A stretch of DNA of 64,000 bases from Campylobacteraceae bacterium (GCA_027050775.1 JALUBH010000027.1:62001-126000); one strand, 5' to 3'. Positions 53,439-62,989 are shown, counted from the first letter of the stretch. Translations and numbers: made by a program. The notes: generated from the letters alone by a model not told the origin.

Positions 53439-54497
53439 TCACTCCTTGATATAAGAGTATAGAGCCGACAGTCCTAGTAGAAAAATCGGGAGCATAATGG
53501 CAAATTCCGGATATATAACAGAATTTAATGCCAATTTGGCAAGTAAAAATAGCAATCCCCAAATAAACACTGACAAAAACATCAATGAAAAAGAAAATAG
53601 TATTATGCTGTTGTACCTTGAAATCATAGGTAATTTTGCAAAAAGAATCAAACCTAGCAAAGGAGCAAAAAATGGCAAAAATATTTGTGTAAAGATGATA
53701 GTCCTGAGTCTAGCGGTATCTATATTTTGTGAGTTAAAAAATTTCAAAGCATCAATTGCATCCGGGATGGATAGATTGAACTTTCCTTTATAGACATTGT
53801 CTATAATTTTAGGCCTAAAACCTTTGAGAGTCTCTAACTTGGAAAATTGTTCTATCTTCAACCCATTGCCACCAAGAACCGTCACCTTTGGCTTTAAAAC
53901 TTTTTCCACACCATACAGTATCCAGTTTCTATCATTATAGTAACCTTTTTTTGCACTAATTATAGATACCAAATCCCTATTTTTGACCTTAAAAATCTTT
54001 ATATCTGTTGCAGCTTTTTTAATAGGGTCTAATTGTTTAAAATATACATAATTATCACCATTTTTTAAAAACATATCTTTTGTATCGCTTGAAATATGGC
54101 TAAATTTCAATATATTGTGACTATATTCTCTTGAGTAAGAAAATGTGGTGAAATTCAAAAGCACATATAAGATTGTTATAAACAAAGAAGTTATAAACAG
54201 AGGTTTGATGATGCTTTGCCTACTTATTCCAAATGAAAGCAAACTTACAAGTTCATTCGTTTTCACCATAGATACCGTTGTTAAAATCATCGCAAATATA
54301 ACAGATAGTGGTAGCACATAATTGATAGCATACATACTTTGAAACATAATATAAAGAATCTGCAAATTTGCTGATTGCGGTAACTTTCTATATGTTGTCA
54401 AAAGATCAATACCTACATAAAACAGCTCTAGTGCAAAGAAGATTATAAAGAAAATCTTTAGATACTTTAAAACTATATGCTTTTGATATATCTTCAT
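53439..54497 (-). CDS. lptG: LptF/LptG family LPS export permease
   Basis: 352 residues. Three N-terminal and three C-terminal membrane segments flank a periplasmic beta-jellyroll (about 120-260). YQKHIVLKYLKIFFIIFFALE and TYRKLPQSANL are YjgP/YjgQ-like. With LptB it extracts lipopolysaccharide from the inner membrane. Whether it is LptF or LptG cannot be decided by eye; position beside pth matches the C. jejuni gene. It overlaps the pth stop by one base. Confidence 0.8.
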   Translation of the reverse strand: MKIYQKHIVLKYLKIFFIIFFALELFYVGIDLLTTYRKLPQSANLQILYIMFQSMYAINYVLPLSVIFAMILTTVSMVKTNELVSLLSFGISRQSIIKPLFITSLFITILYVLLNFTTFSYSREYSHNILKFSHISSDTKDMFLKNGDNYVYFKQLDPIKKAATDIKIFKVKNRDLVSIISAKKGYYNDRNWILYGVEKVLKPKVTVLGGNGLKIEQFSKLETLKGFRPKIIDNVYKGKFNLSIPDAIDALKFFNSQNIDTARLRTIIFTQIFLPFFAPLLGLILFAKLPMISRYNSIILFSFSLMFLSVFIWGLLFLLAKLALNSVIYPEFAIMLPIFLLGLSALYSYIKE

Positions 54498-55057
54498 TAG
54501 GTCTCTTTTGGTGCTTTAAGGCTGTATTTCTGTGAAACATTTGCCAGGCTATCTTTTAAAAGAGCTATGCTGGCCTCTTTCGCATTTTTTATAATTTTAT
54601 CTAAATTTTCCTTTTGTACTGCAGAGAAGTCCGACAAAACATGTGCTATGATAAAATCTTTGTTTTTCGGCTTCCCAATTCCAACTCTTACCCTAAAATA
54701 CTCTTTGCCGATATGCTCATCTATGGATTTTAATCCGTTGTGTCCGCCATTTCCTCCGCCAAACTTAAATTTTATCGTCCCAAAAGGGAGGTCTAAGTCA
54801 TCGTGAATAACAACAATATTTTCAGGCTTAAAATAATCACTCACAGCCCTAACACTGCTTCCGGAAAGATTCATAAATGTAAGTGGTTTTAAAAGGAGGG
54901 TATTTGAGCATTTGTGTAGATTTCCTCTAAAATTGCTCTTATTAACAAGAACGCAGGAGAGGTCGTCCAAAAGAGAATCTACAACCATAAAACCGACATT
55001 GTGTCTGTTATATCTGTATCTCTCTTCTGGATTTCCTAGCCCTACGATTAAATTCAT
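54497..55057 (-). CDS. pth: Peptidyl-tRNA hydrolase Pth
   Basis: 186 residues. GLGNPEERYRYNRHNVGFMVVD contains the catalytic His and Asn; LLKPLTFMNLSGSSV and VIHDDLDLPFG are the other conserved blocks. It releases tRNA from stalled peptides. It is 11 bases after rplY, the common rplY-pth pairing. Confidence 0.97.
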   Translation of the reverse strand: MNLIVGLGNPEERYRYNRHNVGFMVVDSLLDDLSCVLVNKSNFRGNLHKCSNTLLLKPLTFMNLSGSSVRAVSDYFKPENIVVIHDDLDLPFGTIKFKFGGGNGGHNGLKSIDEHIGKEYFRVRVGIGKPKNKDFIIAHVLSDFSAVQKENLDKIIKNAKEASIALLKDSLANVSQKYSLKAPKET

Positions 55058-55068
55058 CAGATTAATCG

Positions 55069-55605
55069 CTATTTAGCTTTTATGACTCCGACTATCGAAA
55101 TTCTATCTTCATCCATAAGCTTGATATTGTCATTAACTTTAACATCTCTGACCAAAATAGTATCTCCAACACCCAAATCACTTACATCTAATGTAAAGTT
55201 ATCAGGAAGATTTTCAGCTGTACATTTTACAGTAAGCCTCTTTTTAGATTGCGCAAGAACACCTTTGTCTTTGAGTCCTTTTGGAGTTCCTGTGAGTAAA
55301 ACCGGAACCAAGTATTTACTTAAAACTCCATGTAATGCGACTCTTAAGTCTACATGTACAAATTTACTTTTTACAGGGTCTTTTTGATACTCTTGTATAA
55401 CAACATTTAACTCTTGGTCCCCAACTTTTACTGGAAATGCAAGTGTAGTTTTATTTCTAACCGCTTTTATGAACTCATTCTCTTTGAATGCAGCATTGAT
55501 ATTTTCAACACCTTTTCCATAAATATTGGCAATTAGATAACCATTTCTGCGAAGCTCTTTGGTAGCCTTCTTTGTGATACTCTCTCTAACTATGCCTTGT
55601 AACAT
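55069..55605 (-). CDS. rplY: 50S ribosomal protein L25/general stress protein Ctc
   Basis: 178 residues: the L25 domain (about 1-90, [33 protein letters not shown] in pieces) plus a TL5/CTC C-terminal domain ([17 protein letters not shown]). It binds 5S rRNA. A clear -10 box lies upstream at 55636-55641. Confidence 0.94.
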   Translation of the reverse strand: MLQGIVRESITKKATKELRRNGYLIANIYGKGVENINAAFKENEFIKAVRNKTTLAFPVKVGDQELNVVIQEYQKDPVKSKFVHVDLRVALHGVLSKYLVPVLLTGTPKGLKDKGVLAQSKKRLTVKCTAENLPDNFTLDVSDLGVGDTILVRDVKVNDNIKLMDEDRISIVGVIKAK

Positions 55606-55635
55606 AACTGTCCTTTAAAAAAATTTAAGGAGATG

Positions 55636-55641
55636 ATTATA
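55636..55641 (-). promoter_or_regulatory. Candidate -10 box of the rplY-pth-lptG operon
   Basis: TATAAT within TTTTTTGTATAATCATC on the minus strand, about 30 bases upstream of the rplY ATG; AAAGGACA gives the ribosome site. Confidence 0.5.
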
Positions 55642-55673
55642 CAAAAAATAATATAAAACCTTGATAAATTAAA

Positions 55674-56864
55674 CTATTTTTTCTTTAAAGCAAATATGTC
55701 TTTATCAATTTTTTCTTCAAGTTTTCCAGATCTTTTTTTCCTCAAAGTATTCTTTGCATCGTAATAATCCAAATCCATCAAAAGATTATTTCTACTTGAG
55801 GCATTTGCCAAAGCCTCTTCTTTATTGATTACTCCTGATGCATACAGATCCAAAAGTGATTGGTCAAATGTTTGAGATTTATACACGTCTTTTCCATCTT
55901 TTATTGCATCTGTTATCTCTCCGTCTCTTCCATCCAAAATAAGATTTTCAATTCTTGCATTTTTGACTAATATTTCAACAGCTGCCGTCCTTTTTCCCGT
56001 AATTGTTCTCACTAACCTTTGAGATATGATTCCTTGTAGGGTGGAAGACAGAGTCATTTTAATCCTATTTTGATCATTTCCCGGAAACATGCCTAGTATC
56101 CTTCCTACTGTCTCTTTTGCATCTACGGTATGAAGTGTAGAGAGGACCAAGTGTCCGGTTTCGGCAGCATGCATTGCAGTTTCGATTGTCTCCAAGTCTC
56201 TCATCTCACCGACTAATATAACATCTGGATCTTCTCTGAGTGCAGCTCTTAGAGAATCTGCAAAACTAAGAGCATCCTGTCCTATGGCTCTTTGGTTTAT
56301 GATAGATTTTTGATCTTTATAGACAAACTCAACAGGATCTTCTATACTAATGATATGTTTAGAAAATTTTTTGTTTATACTGTTTATCATGGCTGCCAAA
56401 GTCGTTGTCTTTCCACTTCCCGTAGGGCCTGTAACAAGAACTAAACCTCTTGGTTTTTCACAAAAAGCATGGACTTGATTCGGTAATCCTAGGGATTCGA
56501 TTGTCGGAAGACTTGCTGGAATTGCTCTAAATGCAGCAGAAATTCCATCAATCTGAAAAAATATATTGACCCTAAATCTGAAATCATCATTCAACTTATA
56601 TGTAAAGTCAAGATTTTTATACTTGACTAAATCAGGAAATCTTGTGCGCAAAAGCTCTTTTGCAAGTATAACACTGTCTTCATGAGAGAGTATCTCTTTT
56701 GACAAAGAGACGATTTGACCATTGATTCTTCCCCTGATGTTTGAGCCACTTTTTATGTGTAGGTCACTTCCTTTATTTTCGACTAGCTTACTCAAGTAAT
56801 ATTTGAGTTTTTTTGTCATTTCAAAAGTCAATTCATTTACATTTATTTCATGAAAATCTCTCAT
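55674..56864 (-). CDS. pilT: PilT-like type IV pilus retraction ATPase
   Basis: 396 residues. GSDLHIKSGSNIRGRINGQI at the N-terminus, Walker A GPTGSGKTTTLAAM, the Asp box EDPVEFVYKDQ, the Walker B region LREDPDVILVGEMRDLETI and the His box TGHLVLSTLHT are all present. PilT/PilU hexamers retract pili. No other pilus gene is in this window, so it may be an orphan or the rest may be elsewhere. The C-terminal tail (about 360-396) is Lys-rich and beyond the PilT core. Confidence 0.88.
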   Translation of the reverse strand: MRDFHEINVNELTFEMTKKLKYYLSKLVENKGSDLHIKSGSNIRGRINGQIVSLSKEILSHEDSVILAKELLRTRFPDLVKYKNLDFTYKLNDDFRFRVNIFFQIDGISAAFRAIPASLPTIESLGLPNQVHAFCEKPRGLVLVTGPTGSGKTTTLAAMINSINKKFSKHIISIEDPVEFVYKDQKSIINQRAIGQDALSFADSLRAALREDPDVILVGEMRDLETIETAMHAAETGHLVLSTLHTVDAKETVGRILGMFPGNDQNRIKMTLSSTLQGIISQRLVRTITGKRTAAVEILVKNARIENLILDGRDGEITDAIKDGKDVYKSQTFDQSLLDLYASGVINKEEALANASSRNNLLMDLDYYDAKNTLRKKRSGKLEEKIDKDIFALKKK

Positions 56865-56891
56865 ATTTTATGCCTTTTTTAGTTAAATGTT

Positions 56892-57878
56892 CTATCTTAA
56901 GGTATCCAATATCTCTTTAAAAGCCTCTTTAAACGAGCCGAGACCCTCTTTTATTAATTCATCACAAACATTTTTTAAATCAATGCCACTCTTATCTAGC
57001 TTTTCTAAAAACAGATCAATCTCTTTATCTACTTTAATCTCTTTATCTGTCTCATCTGAGCTAACGAAATTCTTAATTGTTGCTAGTGGAGCGGTATTTA
57101 TAGAATTTGGAAGCAGTAACTTTCTAATATAATAGTCTGCCGGCAAATTGTCACCTTTTACTCCGGTGCTTGCGAAAAGTGTTCTTACGTTGTCTAAACC
57201 ATATCCTTGAACCAAACTATATACTTTTATGGCATTATAGATTCCCACCTTTGATGTATCTAAACCCATTTTGTTCAGTTTTTCATCTAATTTTCTATCA
57301 AATCTGCTTACAAATACGCTTATGACAGCCTTTGGAAGTGTCTTTCCTTCAAACCTTTTAATTCCTCTGCTAAAAGCATCCATACAGTTCTTGGTCTGCT
57401 CAGTTGAAAAAATAAGAGTAGCATTTACATTAATACCCTCGCCAATCAATAACTCCATGGCTTTATACCCCGCCTTAGTCGCAGGGACTTTAATCATCAC
57501 ATTTGGCATACCAATCTTTTTAAAAAGCCTTTTTCCCTCATCTATGGTTCCTTGTGCATCATCGCATAAAAAAGGATCAACTTCTATGCTTATAAAACCA
57601 TCATCATTTTTCTCATACAGACCCAACAGTTTTTCAGCGGCTTTTTTTATATCTTTTATAGCCAATGCCTCATATATCTCTTTAGGGCTCTTACCTTTTA
57701 AAGCTTTTATATCATCTTTATATGCCTGTGAAGTCAGTATGGCGGATTTGAAGATTGCGGGATTGCTTGTAGCGCCATTGATAATTTCCTCTTTTATAAG
57801 CTCTACAAAACCACCATCTAAAAAACTTCTCTCTACAAAATCGCACCATAATGAAAACCTTAAATCTTCTATATACAT
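56892..57878 (-). CDS. tal: Transaldolase
   Basis: 328 residues. The Schiff-base lysine is in NVMIKVPATKAGYKAM; SLWCDFVERSFLDGG and NGATSNPAIF at the start and FASTGVKG later match the long Campylobacterota-type transaldolases. It transfers a three-carbon unit in the pentose phosphate pathway. Its start lies in the last bases of serB (10-base overlap). Confidence 0.9.
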   Translation of the reverse strand: MYIEDLRFSLWCDFVERSFLDGGFVELIKEEIINGATSNPAIFKSAILTSQAYKDDIKALKGKSPKEIYEALAIKDIKKAAEKLLGLYEKNDDGFISIEVDPFLCDDAQGTIDEGKRLFKKIGMPNVMIKVPATKAGYKAMELLIGEGINVNATLIFSTEQTKNCMDAFSRGIKRFEGKTLPKAVISVFVSRFDRKLDEKLNKMGLDTSKVGIYNAIKVYSLVQGYGLDNVRTLFASTGVKGDNLPADYYIRKLLLPNSINTAPLATIKNFVSSDETDKEIKVDKEIDLFLEKLDKSGIDLKNVCDELIKEGLGSFKEAFKEILDTLR

Positions 57879-58510
57879 CTGTCACTCTCCAATATCTTTG
57901 TTAAATCTTTTTTATCTATTATAACATTTGCCTCTTTTTTCAGAACCTCTTTTGCACAAAATGCCACTCTTGTTTGAGCATATTTAAACATTGAAATGTC
58001 ATTTGCCCCATCTCCGACAACCATGGTTGAGTTTCTATCTATCTTTAAAATAGCTTGTAATCTTTGCAACATATCTCCTTTTGAAAATCCAAACATCATA
58101 TCGCCGCCCACCAAACCTGTTAGAATTTCACCCTTCACATGTAGCGTGTTCGAAAAGTCGGCATCATATCCTAGTATATCCTTTGCCCAAGTAGTCGCTG
58201 TTCTAAAACCGCCACTAAAAACCACTACTGTATAGCCTCTATCTTTTAACGCTTTTATACTCTCTTTTGCCCCTGGCATATACGGCAGATTGTGACATAT
58301 CTCATCTACTCTTTTTTTAGACAATCCTTTTAAAAATCCTACTCTCTTATTAAGGCTCTCAAAAAAATCAATCTCTCCATTCATGGCACTTCTTGTTATG
58401 AGAGACACCTCACTTTCAAGATTTAACTCTTTCGCTAAAAAGTCTATCGTTTCTCCATCCATCAAAGTAGAGTCAAAGTCAAAGACACATAATTTCAATT
58501 TAGCCTCCAT
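57869..58510 (-). CDS. serB: Phosphoserine phosphatase SerB
   Basis: 213 residues, HAD family with intact motif I (FDFDSTLMDGETID), motif II (VVFSGGFRTAT), and motif IV (VVGDGANDISMF). It is the last step of serine synthesis. The N-terminal ACT domain of E. coli SerB is absent, as is common. It is divergent from the RRM gene. Confidence 0.93.
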   Translation of the reverse strand: MEAKLKLCVFDFDSTLMDGETIDFLAKELNLESEVSLITRSAMNGEIDFFESLNKRVGFLKGLSKKRVDEICHNLPYMPGAKESIKALKDRGYTVVVFSGGFRTATTWAKDILGYDADFSNTLHVKGEILTGLVGGDMMFGFSKGDMLQRLQAILKIDRNSTMVVGDGANDISMFKYAQTRVAFCAKEVLKKEANVIIDKKDLTKILESDRCI

Positions 58511-58555
58511 TTTATAAAAATATTATAACAATTCTACATTAAATTGTTTAATAAA

Positions 58556-58588
58556 CCAATAAAAATGATATTTTTGAGATTTTATTGG
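58556..58588. promoter_or_regulatory. Inverted repeat in the serB-RRM divergent region
   Basis: Arms CCAATAAAA and TTTTATTGG, 15 bases apart, lie between the two divergent genes and just upstream of the -10 box at 58609. It could be an operator; no regulator is implied by the sequence alone. Confidence 0.35.
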
Positions 58589-58608
58589 CAAATTATCATT
58601 TTTTATAG

Positions 58609-58614
58609 TATAAT
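58609..58614 (+). promoter_or_regulatory. Candidate -10 box of the RRM-protein gene
   Basis: TATAAT within TTTATAGTATAATGTCC. If used, transcription begins near 58620 and leaves a leader of about 115 bases before the ATG at 58734. That leader contains a possible 18-codon reading frame (58645-58701) without a convincing ribosome site. Confidence 0.55.
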
Positions 58615-58733
58615 GTCCGTCTTACTATATTGATCAATGATACTATGCATTTTATGAGTGAGTATTTAAAAAATATGAACGAAGGTTTGCATATCTATTG
58701 ATAAATGTAAAATTTTTTTAAGGACAAGACAAG

Positions 58734-59012
58734 ATGCAAATTTACGTTGGAAATATTTCCTACTCAACAACAGAGGAAGGTTTAGAGAACCTATTCAGTC
58801 AGTATGGCGAAGTAGAATCAGTAAAAATTATTACTGATAGAGAAACAGGTAGAGCGAAGGGTTTTGGATTTATTACCATGAATGACGACGCAGCAGCTCA
58901 AAATGCAATAGATGAATTAAATGAAAAAGAGTTTGACGGTAGAACTCTTAGAATTAACGAAGCTAGACCAAGAGAAGAGAGACCAAAAAGAAACTTCAAC
59001 AACAGATTCTAA
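58734..59012 (+). CDS. Small RRM-domain RNA-binding protein
   Basis: 92 residues. A single RNA recognition motif with RNP2 (IYVGNI, residues 3-8) and RNP1 (RAKGFGFITM, around 43-52), then a short Arg/Asn-rich tail (ARPREERPKRNFNNRF). Such stand-alone RRM proteins in bacteria are often cold- or stress-responsive; that role is inferred. It is monocistronic, with a long leader and a strong hairpin after the stop. Confidence 0.92.
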   Translation: MQIYVGNISYSTTEEGLENLFSQYGEVESVKIITDRETGRAKGFGFITMNDDAAAQNAIDELNEKEFDGRTLRINEARPREERPKRNFNNRF

Positions 59013-59036
59013 TATCAAAATATTAAAATTAAAAAT

Positions 59037-59062
59037 CTAGCCACATATCAATATGTGGCTAG
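59037..59062 (+). terminator. Terminator-like hairpin after the RRM gene
   Basis: Twelve-base perfect arms CTAGCCACATAT and ATATGTGGCTAG around CA, starting 25 bases after the stop codon. There is no immediate U-run, but a T-rich stretch follows. A second small hairpin AAGCT/AGCTT follows at about 59073-59086. Confidence 0.6.
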
Positions 59063-59154
59063 CCTCTAAATAAGCTTTTTAGCTTTAAGTTACTTTATCC
59101 ATTTTAACACTTTCAAAAATAAATTCTAAATGTCACAACAAATACAAATCAAAA

Positions 59155-59185
59155 GCGGAAGGAACTCAAAAGTCCCCACAACCGC
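59155..59185. repeat. Short palindromic repeat beyond cheW
   Basis: Nested arms GCGG/CCGC and GGAACT/AGTCCC, then ACAACC. The AAAGTCCC-ACAACC part also occurs inside the element at 43601-43714, so both seem to be pieces of one repeat family. It lies 29 bases past the cheW stop. Confidence 0.45.
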
Positions 59186-59214
59186 CAATTATTACAAAAA
59201 ATATACAGAATCAG

Positions 59215-59709
59215 TTAAAAATCTCTTTTTAGTAGTGCTTCAACTTTTAAAATAGTAAGCATACTATCTTCTCGTTTTCCAACACCGTATATCATACCTG
59301 TCTCCGAGTGTATAGTCTCCGGTGGAGGATCTATTCTATCTCTTTTTATACGAATTGCCTCTGTGAGTCTATCTATAACAAAACCTGCGATATTTTCTTC
59401 ACCTTTTAAAACTATATATCTTGTATCTTCGCTCTGTTTGGCAGATTCTAAATTAAACTTCTTTCTTAAATCTATCAGAGGTATCACATCACCTCTTAGA
59501 TTAAATACTCCTAAAACATAATCAGGTACCTGAGGAACTCTAGTGTACTCAATCGGCTTAATAATCTCCTGAATACTAAGTATAGGTATGGCGTACTCTT
59601 CGTTTCCTATAATAAAACCAACCAATTGAACAATATCATCTATAATTTTCTCAGGTTCACTTATCTGTTTTTGCTGTTTTTGTAAAACTTTATTTAATTG
59701 ATTATTCAT
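59215..59709 (-). CDS. cheW: Chemotaxis coupling protein CheW
   Basis: 164 residues. After a Gln/Lys-rich N-terminal 30 residues comes one CheW domain: GFIIGNEEYAIPILSIQEIIKP in pieces, VPDYVLGVFNLRGDVIPLIDLRKKF, and a late VIDRLTEAIRI. It links receptors to CheA. It follows cheA by three bases, in the order cheV-cheA-cheW on the transcript. Confidence 0.94.
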   Translation of the reverse strand: MNNQLNKVLQKQQKQISEPEKIIDDIVQLVGFIIGNEEYAIPILSIQEIIKPIEYTRVPQVPDYVLGVFNLRGDVIPLIDLRKKFNLESAKQSEDTRYIVLKGEENIAGFVIDRLTEAIRIKRDRIDPPPETIHSETGMIYGVGKREDSMLTILKVEALLKRDF

Positions 59710-59712
59710 TTT

Positions 59713-62028
59713 TTACTCCGCTAGCAATTTTATATTTTTTCTTACAACACTTTCTAAATATTCCGGAGAATACGGCTTGGTAATATATTCGCTCATGCCA
59801 GACTCCACGCCTCTTAATCTATCTGATTTTGAAGTTCTAGATGTCACAGCAATCAAAGGAAGATGCTTATATTTAGAGTACTTTCTAATCTCACCGGCTA
59901 AGGTGTATCCATCCATCCTAGGCATTTCAATATCGATAAGAACAGCATCAAAACTATATTCACCTGATTTTATGATGCTTAATGCCTCTTGACCGTTTGT
60001 TGCCTCTACAACACTTATGCCCATAGGGCTCATAGCTTTTTTCATTATATTTCTATCCATCTTGCTATCATCTACAACAAGCACAAAATAATCACTCGGA
60101 CTCTCTTTTACTTTTTGTGCGCTCTGCGTATCGGCAGTGATGTCAACACTTATGTTTTTAGCTAGATCCATCAAGGCTGCCACATCTACGATCAATGTAA
60201 CTCTTCCATCACCTCTTATGGTTGCACCGGCAATTCCATCTATGCCTTTAAGATAATCTCCCATGGACTTGATAACTATCTCTTCTTGCCCAACTAAAGT
60301 ATCTACAATAACGCCTAATTTCGACTCAGCCAAACCAATCACAACAACATAAGCATGCTCATTGTTTTCATACACTTTATCCACGCCAAATATATCCGAA
60401 AGTCTTACTAAGGATAGAACTTCGTCTCTTAATCTTAAAACATTTTTACCCTCTATAGTATAAATTTCATCTAGAGGGATTCTAACTGTCTCCAAAACCG
60501 AGGCCAAAGGAATTGCGTAAAACTCTTCTTGAACACCAACCAAAAGAGCTTGGATAATAGCAAGTGTTAAAGGAATTTTTAATTTGATGATAGTCCCTTT
60601 ACCTATCTCGCTGTCCACATCAATAATACCGTTTAACTTCTCTATATTTGTCTTCACGACATCCATACCAACACCACGGCCAGATACGCTTGTGACTTGT
60701 GCGGCAGTAGAAAAACCAGGTTTAAAGATAAGATTATAAGCCTCTTTATCGCTCATGGTGTCAGCTTCTCTTTCGCTTATGATTCCCTTCTCTAAAGATT
60801 TATGGCGAAGCATATCTGGGTCAAGCCCCTTACCATCATCTACAATCTCTATGACTATATTGTTCCCCTCATGGTAAGCTTTTAATTCTATGGTTCCCGC
60901 CTCTAGTTTACCCTTGAGAAGTCTTGTTTCACCATCTTCTACACCATGGTCGCAAGAGTTTCTAATGATATGAACCAAAGGATCACCAATCTCTTCAACT
61001 ATAGATTTATCTAACTCGGTCTCCTCTCCTGTAATCTTAAGCTCAATAGACTTTCCAAGTTCACGAGACAAATCTCTTACCATTCTTGGGAATTTATTAA
61101 ACACTTTTGCTACAGGCAGCATTCTTGTTTTCATAACAGCAATTTGCAAATCAGTAGTAACCAAAGATACCGAAGAGACAACCTGATTTAGCTCTTCTAA
61201 AAATTTCTCGCCCTCATATCTCTCCTCTACATCATCGTATATCTTGAGCAATCTGTTTTTTCCAAGAACAAGCTCACCTATAAGATTCATCAAATGATCC
61301 AATCTCTTAACTTCTACTCGGATAGTTTGCTCAAGTGCACTTGCTGTCTGTTTTTTTACAGGAGTTTTAGCTTTTTGTATAGATGCAGGCTTTGTATTTT
61401 GGATTTCTGGCTTTTTCTTTGGTTCCTGCGCAACTTTTGGTTCCTGCACAACTTTTGGTTTTTGATTTTTTTTGGCTGCTTTTCTTTTTTTGTCTTCCTC
61501 TTTTCTCTCTTTTAAAAGTCTCTCTATCTCAGCTTCTACTTCATCATCGCTCAAATTTGAGTAATCAACTTCTTCTTCTTTTTGCTCTTCTTGTGGAGGC
61601 AATTTTTCTTTAGGTCCTTCTTGAATCTCTATCTCTTCACCTTTAGAGATAGCATCTAGCCTACTACAAATATCTGATATATCCATACCGATATCCGTAT
61701 CATTTCCACTGTCTCTTATAGCCACCAATAGTTCTTTCATCATATCAATCGACTCTAACACGACATCCATAACTAAATGGTCTATCTTTAATTCACCTTT
61801 TCTAGCTTTATTTAAAACATCTTCCATATGGTGTGTCAATTGTGTCAGTACATCAAAGTTTAAAAAAGATGAAGATCCCTTTACGGTGTGAGCGACTCTA
61901 AATATACGATTTAACAACTCCAAATCTTCCGGGTTATTTTCGAGCTCAACCAAATCCTGATCGATTTGCTCTATCAACTCAAAAGCTTCAACCAAAAAAT
62001 CTTCTAATATTTCTTGAATATCATCCAT
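59713..62028 (-). CDS. cheA: Chemotaxis histidine kinase CheA with C-terminal receiver (CheAY)
   Basis: 771 residues. HPt domain with the phospho-His in RVAHTVKGSSSFLNF (around residue 47). A long charged linker carries a short DNA-level tandem repeat (EPKVAQEPK region, near 61420-61460). The dimerisation helix pair, kinase core (NSCDHGVED, VDDGKGLD, GRGVGMDVVKTNIEKL), CheW-like P5 domain and a receiver with DAVLIDIEMPRMDG near the end complete it. CheA-receiver fusions are usual in this phylum; the receiver may act as a phosphate sink. Confidence 0.95.
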   Translation of the reverse strand: MDDIQEILEDFLVEAFELIEQIDQDLVELENNPEDLELLNRIFRVAHTVKGSSSFLNFDVLTQLTHHMEDVLNKARKGELKIDHLVMDVVLESIDMMKELLVAIRDSGNDTDIGMDISDICSRLDAISKGEEIEIQEGPKEKLPPQEEQKEEEVDYSNLSDDEVEAEIERLLKERKEEDKKRKAAKKNQKPKVVQEPKVAQEPKKKPEIQNTKPASIQKAKTPVKKQTASALEQTIRVEVKRLDHLMNLIGELVLGKNRLLKIYDDVEERYEGEKFLEELNQVVSSVSLVTTDLQIAVMKTRMLPVAKVFNKFPRMVRDLSRELGKSIELKITGEETELDKSIVEEIGDPLVHIIRNSCDHGVEDGETRLLKGKLEAGTIELKAYHEGNNIVIEIVDDGKGLDPDMLRHKSLEKGIISEREADTMSDKEAYNLIFKPGFSTAAQVTSVSGRGVGMDVVKTNIEKLNGIIDVDSEIGKGTIIKLKIPLTLAIIQALLVGVQEEFYAIPLASVLETVRIPLDEIYTIEGKNVLRLRDEVLSLVRLSDIFGVDKVYENNEHAYVVVIGLAESKLGVIVDTLVGQEEIVIKSMGDYLKGIDGIAGATIRGDGRVTLIVDVAALMDLAKNISVDITADTQSAQKVKESPSDYFVLVVDDSKMDRNIMKKAMSPMGISVVEATNGQEALSIIKSGEYSFDAVLIDIEMPRMDGYTLAGEIRKYSKYKHLPLIAVTSRTSKSDRLRGVESGMSEYITKPYSPEYLESVVRKNIKLLAE

Positions 62029-62038
62029 AGCCCAGCCT

Positions 62039-62989
62039 TTACTCTTCGTCTTTTATATGCGATTTTAAAACATTGGAAATCTCTTTATAAAAAACCGCTG
62101 CATCAAATTTTGTCAAATAGGCTTCACCGCCCGCCTCTTTACCTCTTAACTCACTAAAATGGTCACTTATGGAAGAGTTAAATACTATAGGTATCTCTTT
62201 AAATCTATTATCATCTTTTACATTTGCCGCAAAATGAAAACCGTCCATTTGAGGCATTTCTACATCGCTTATGATTATCTTTAACTCTGCGTTTAATCTA
62301 TCACCATAAACACCATGCAGTTCTTCAAGTTTTTTAAGACCTTCTAATCCATCTTTTGCTTCTACAACTTTTAAGCCCATCTTTTTAAGAGCATCGCTTA
62401 CCAATTTTCTAGCTACCATACTGTCATCAAGTACCAAAGCAGTGCCTTCTAGTTGCATAATCTCATTTGTGTCCATGTTGGTTCTTGGCTTATAAAATCC
62501 AAGCTCTTCAACTACGCTCTCAAGATCCAAGATGAGCAGCACCTCATCATTTTCTATCCTTGTAACTCCTGTTATCTGACTTTTATCCAAAGTTCCCATG
62601 CCTGACACAAAAGATGCCGGCTCTATATCTTTCCAGCTTATCCTTCTGATTCTTTTGGCTTCATGAACAATAAAACCTATCAAAATATCACTAAATTCGG
62701 TGATAACGATTCTTGGTTTTATTTTACTATCCACCGGCTCTGTTATATTCATCCACTTTGCCAAATTTACAACAGGAATCACTACACCACGCAAATCAAA
62801 AATACCCTCTATGTACTCCGGTACTCCGGGAAGTTGAGTGAGATTTGGGATCTTGATAATTTCGCGAACTTTTGATACATTCACTCCATAAATACCTTCA
62901 TATATCTCTTCGCCTTCTTGCTTAAAAATACGAAAATCAACCAGCTCCATCTCATTGGAGCCCACTTTTAGCACGTTGTCATCAAACAT
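62039..62989 (-). CDS. cheV: Chemotaxis protein CheV (CheW-receiver fusion)
   Basis: 316 residues. A CheW-like domain (about 15-165, with LPGVPEYIEGIFDLRGVVIPVV in pieces) is joined to a receiver (about 185-310) whose acidic pocket is LVLDDSMVA and whose phospho-Asp is in IIISDVEMPQMDG. It helps couple receptors to CheA and adapt the signal. It is 10 bases before cheA and overlaps the LpxH-like gene by eight bases. Confidence 0.94.
   Translation of the reverse strand: MFDDNVLKVGSNEMELVDFRIFKQEGEEIYEGIYGVNVSKVREIIKIPNLTQLPGVPEYIEGIFDLRGVVIPVVNLAKWMNITEPVDSKIKPRIVITEFSDILIGFIVHEAKRIRRISWKDIEPASFVSGMGTLDKSQITGVTRIENDEVLLILDLESVVEELGFYKPRTNMDTNEIMQLEGTALVLDDSMVARKLVSDALKKMGLKVVEAKDGLEGLKKLEELHGVYGDRLNAELKIIISDVEMPQMDGFHFAANVKDDNRFKEIPIVFNSSISDHFSELRGKEAGGEAYLTKFDAAVFYKEISNVLKSHIKDEE

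Noticed and set aside
57271-57924. A 217-codon open frame on the plus strand opposite tal.
   Set aside because: It is antisense to a clear transaldolase gene, has a hydrophobic low-complexity translation typical of a shadow frame, and no ribosome site or family match.
59713-62028. The receiver fused to CheA as a novel fusion.
   Set aside because: CheA-receiver (CheAY) fusions together with CheV are standard in Campylobacterota.
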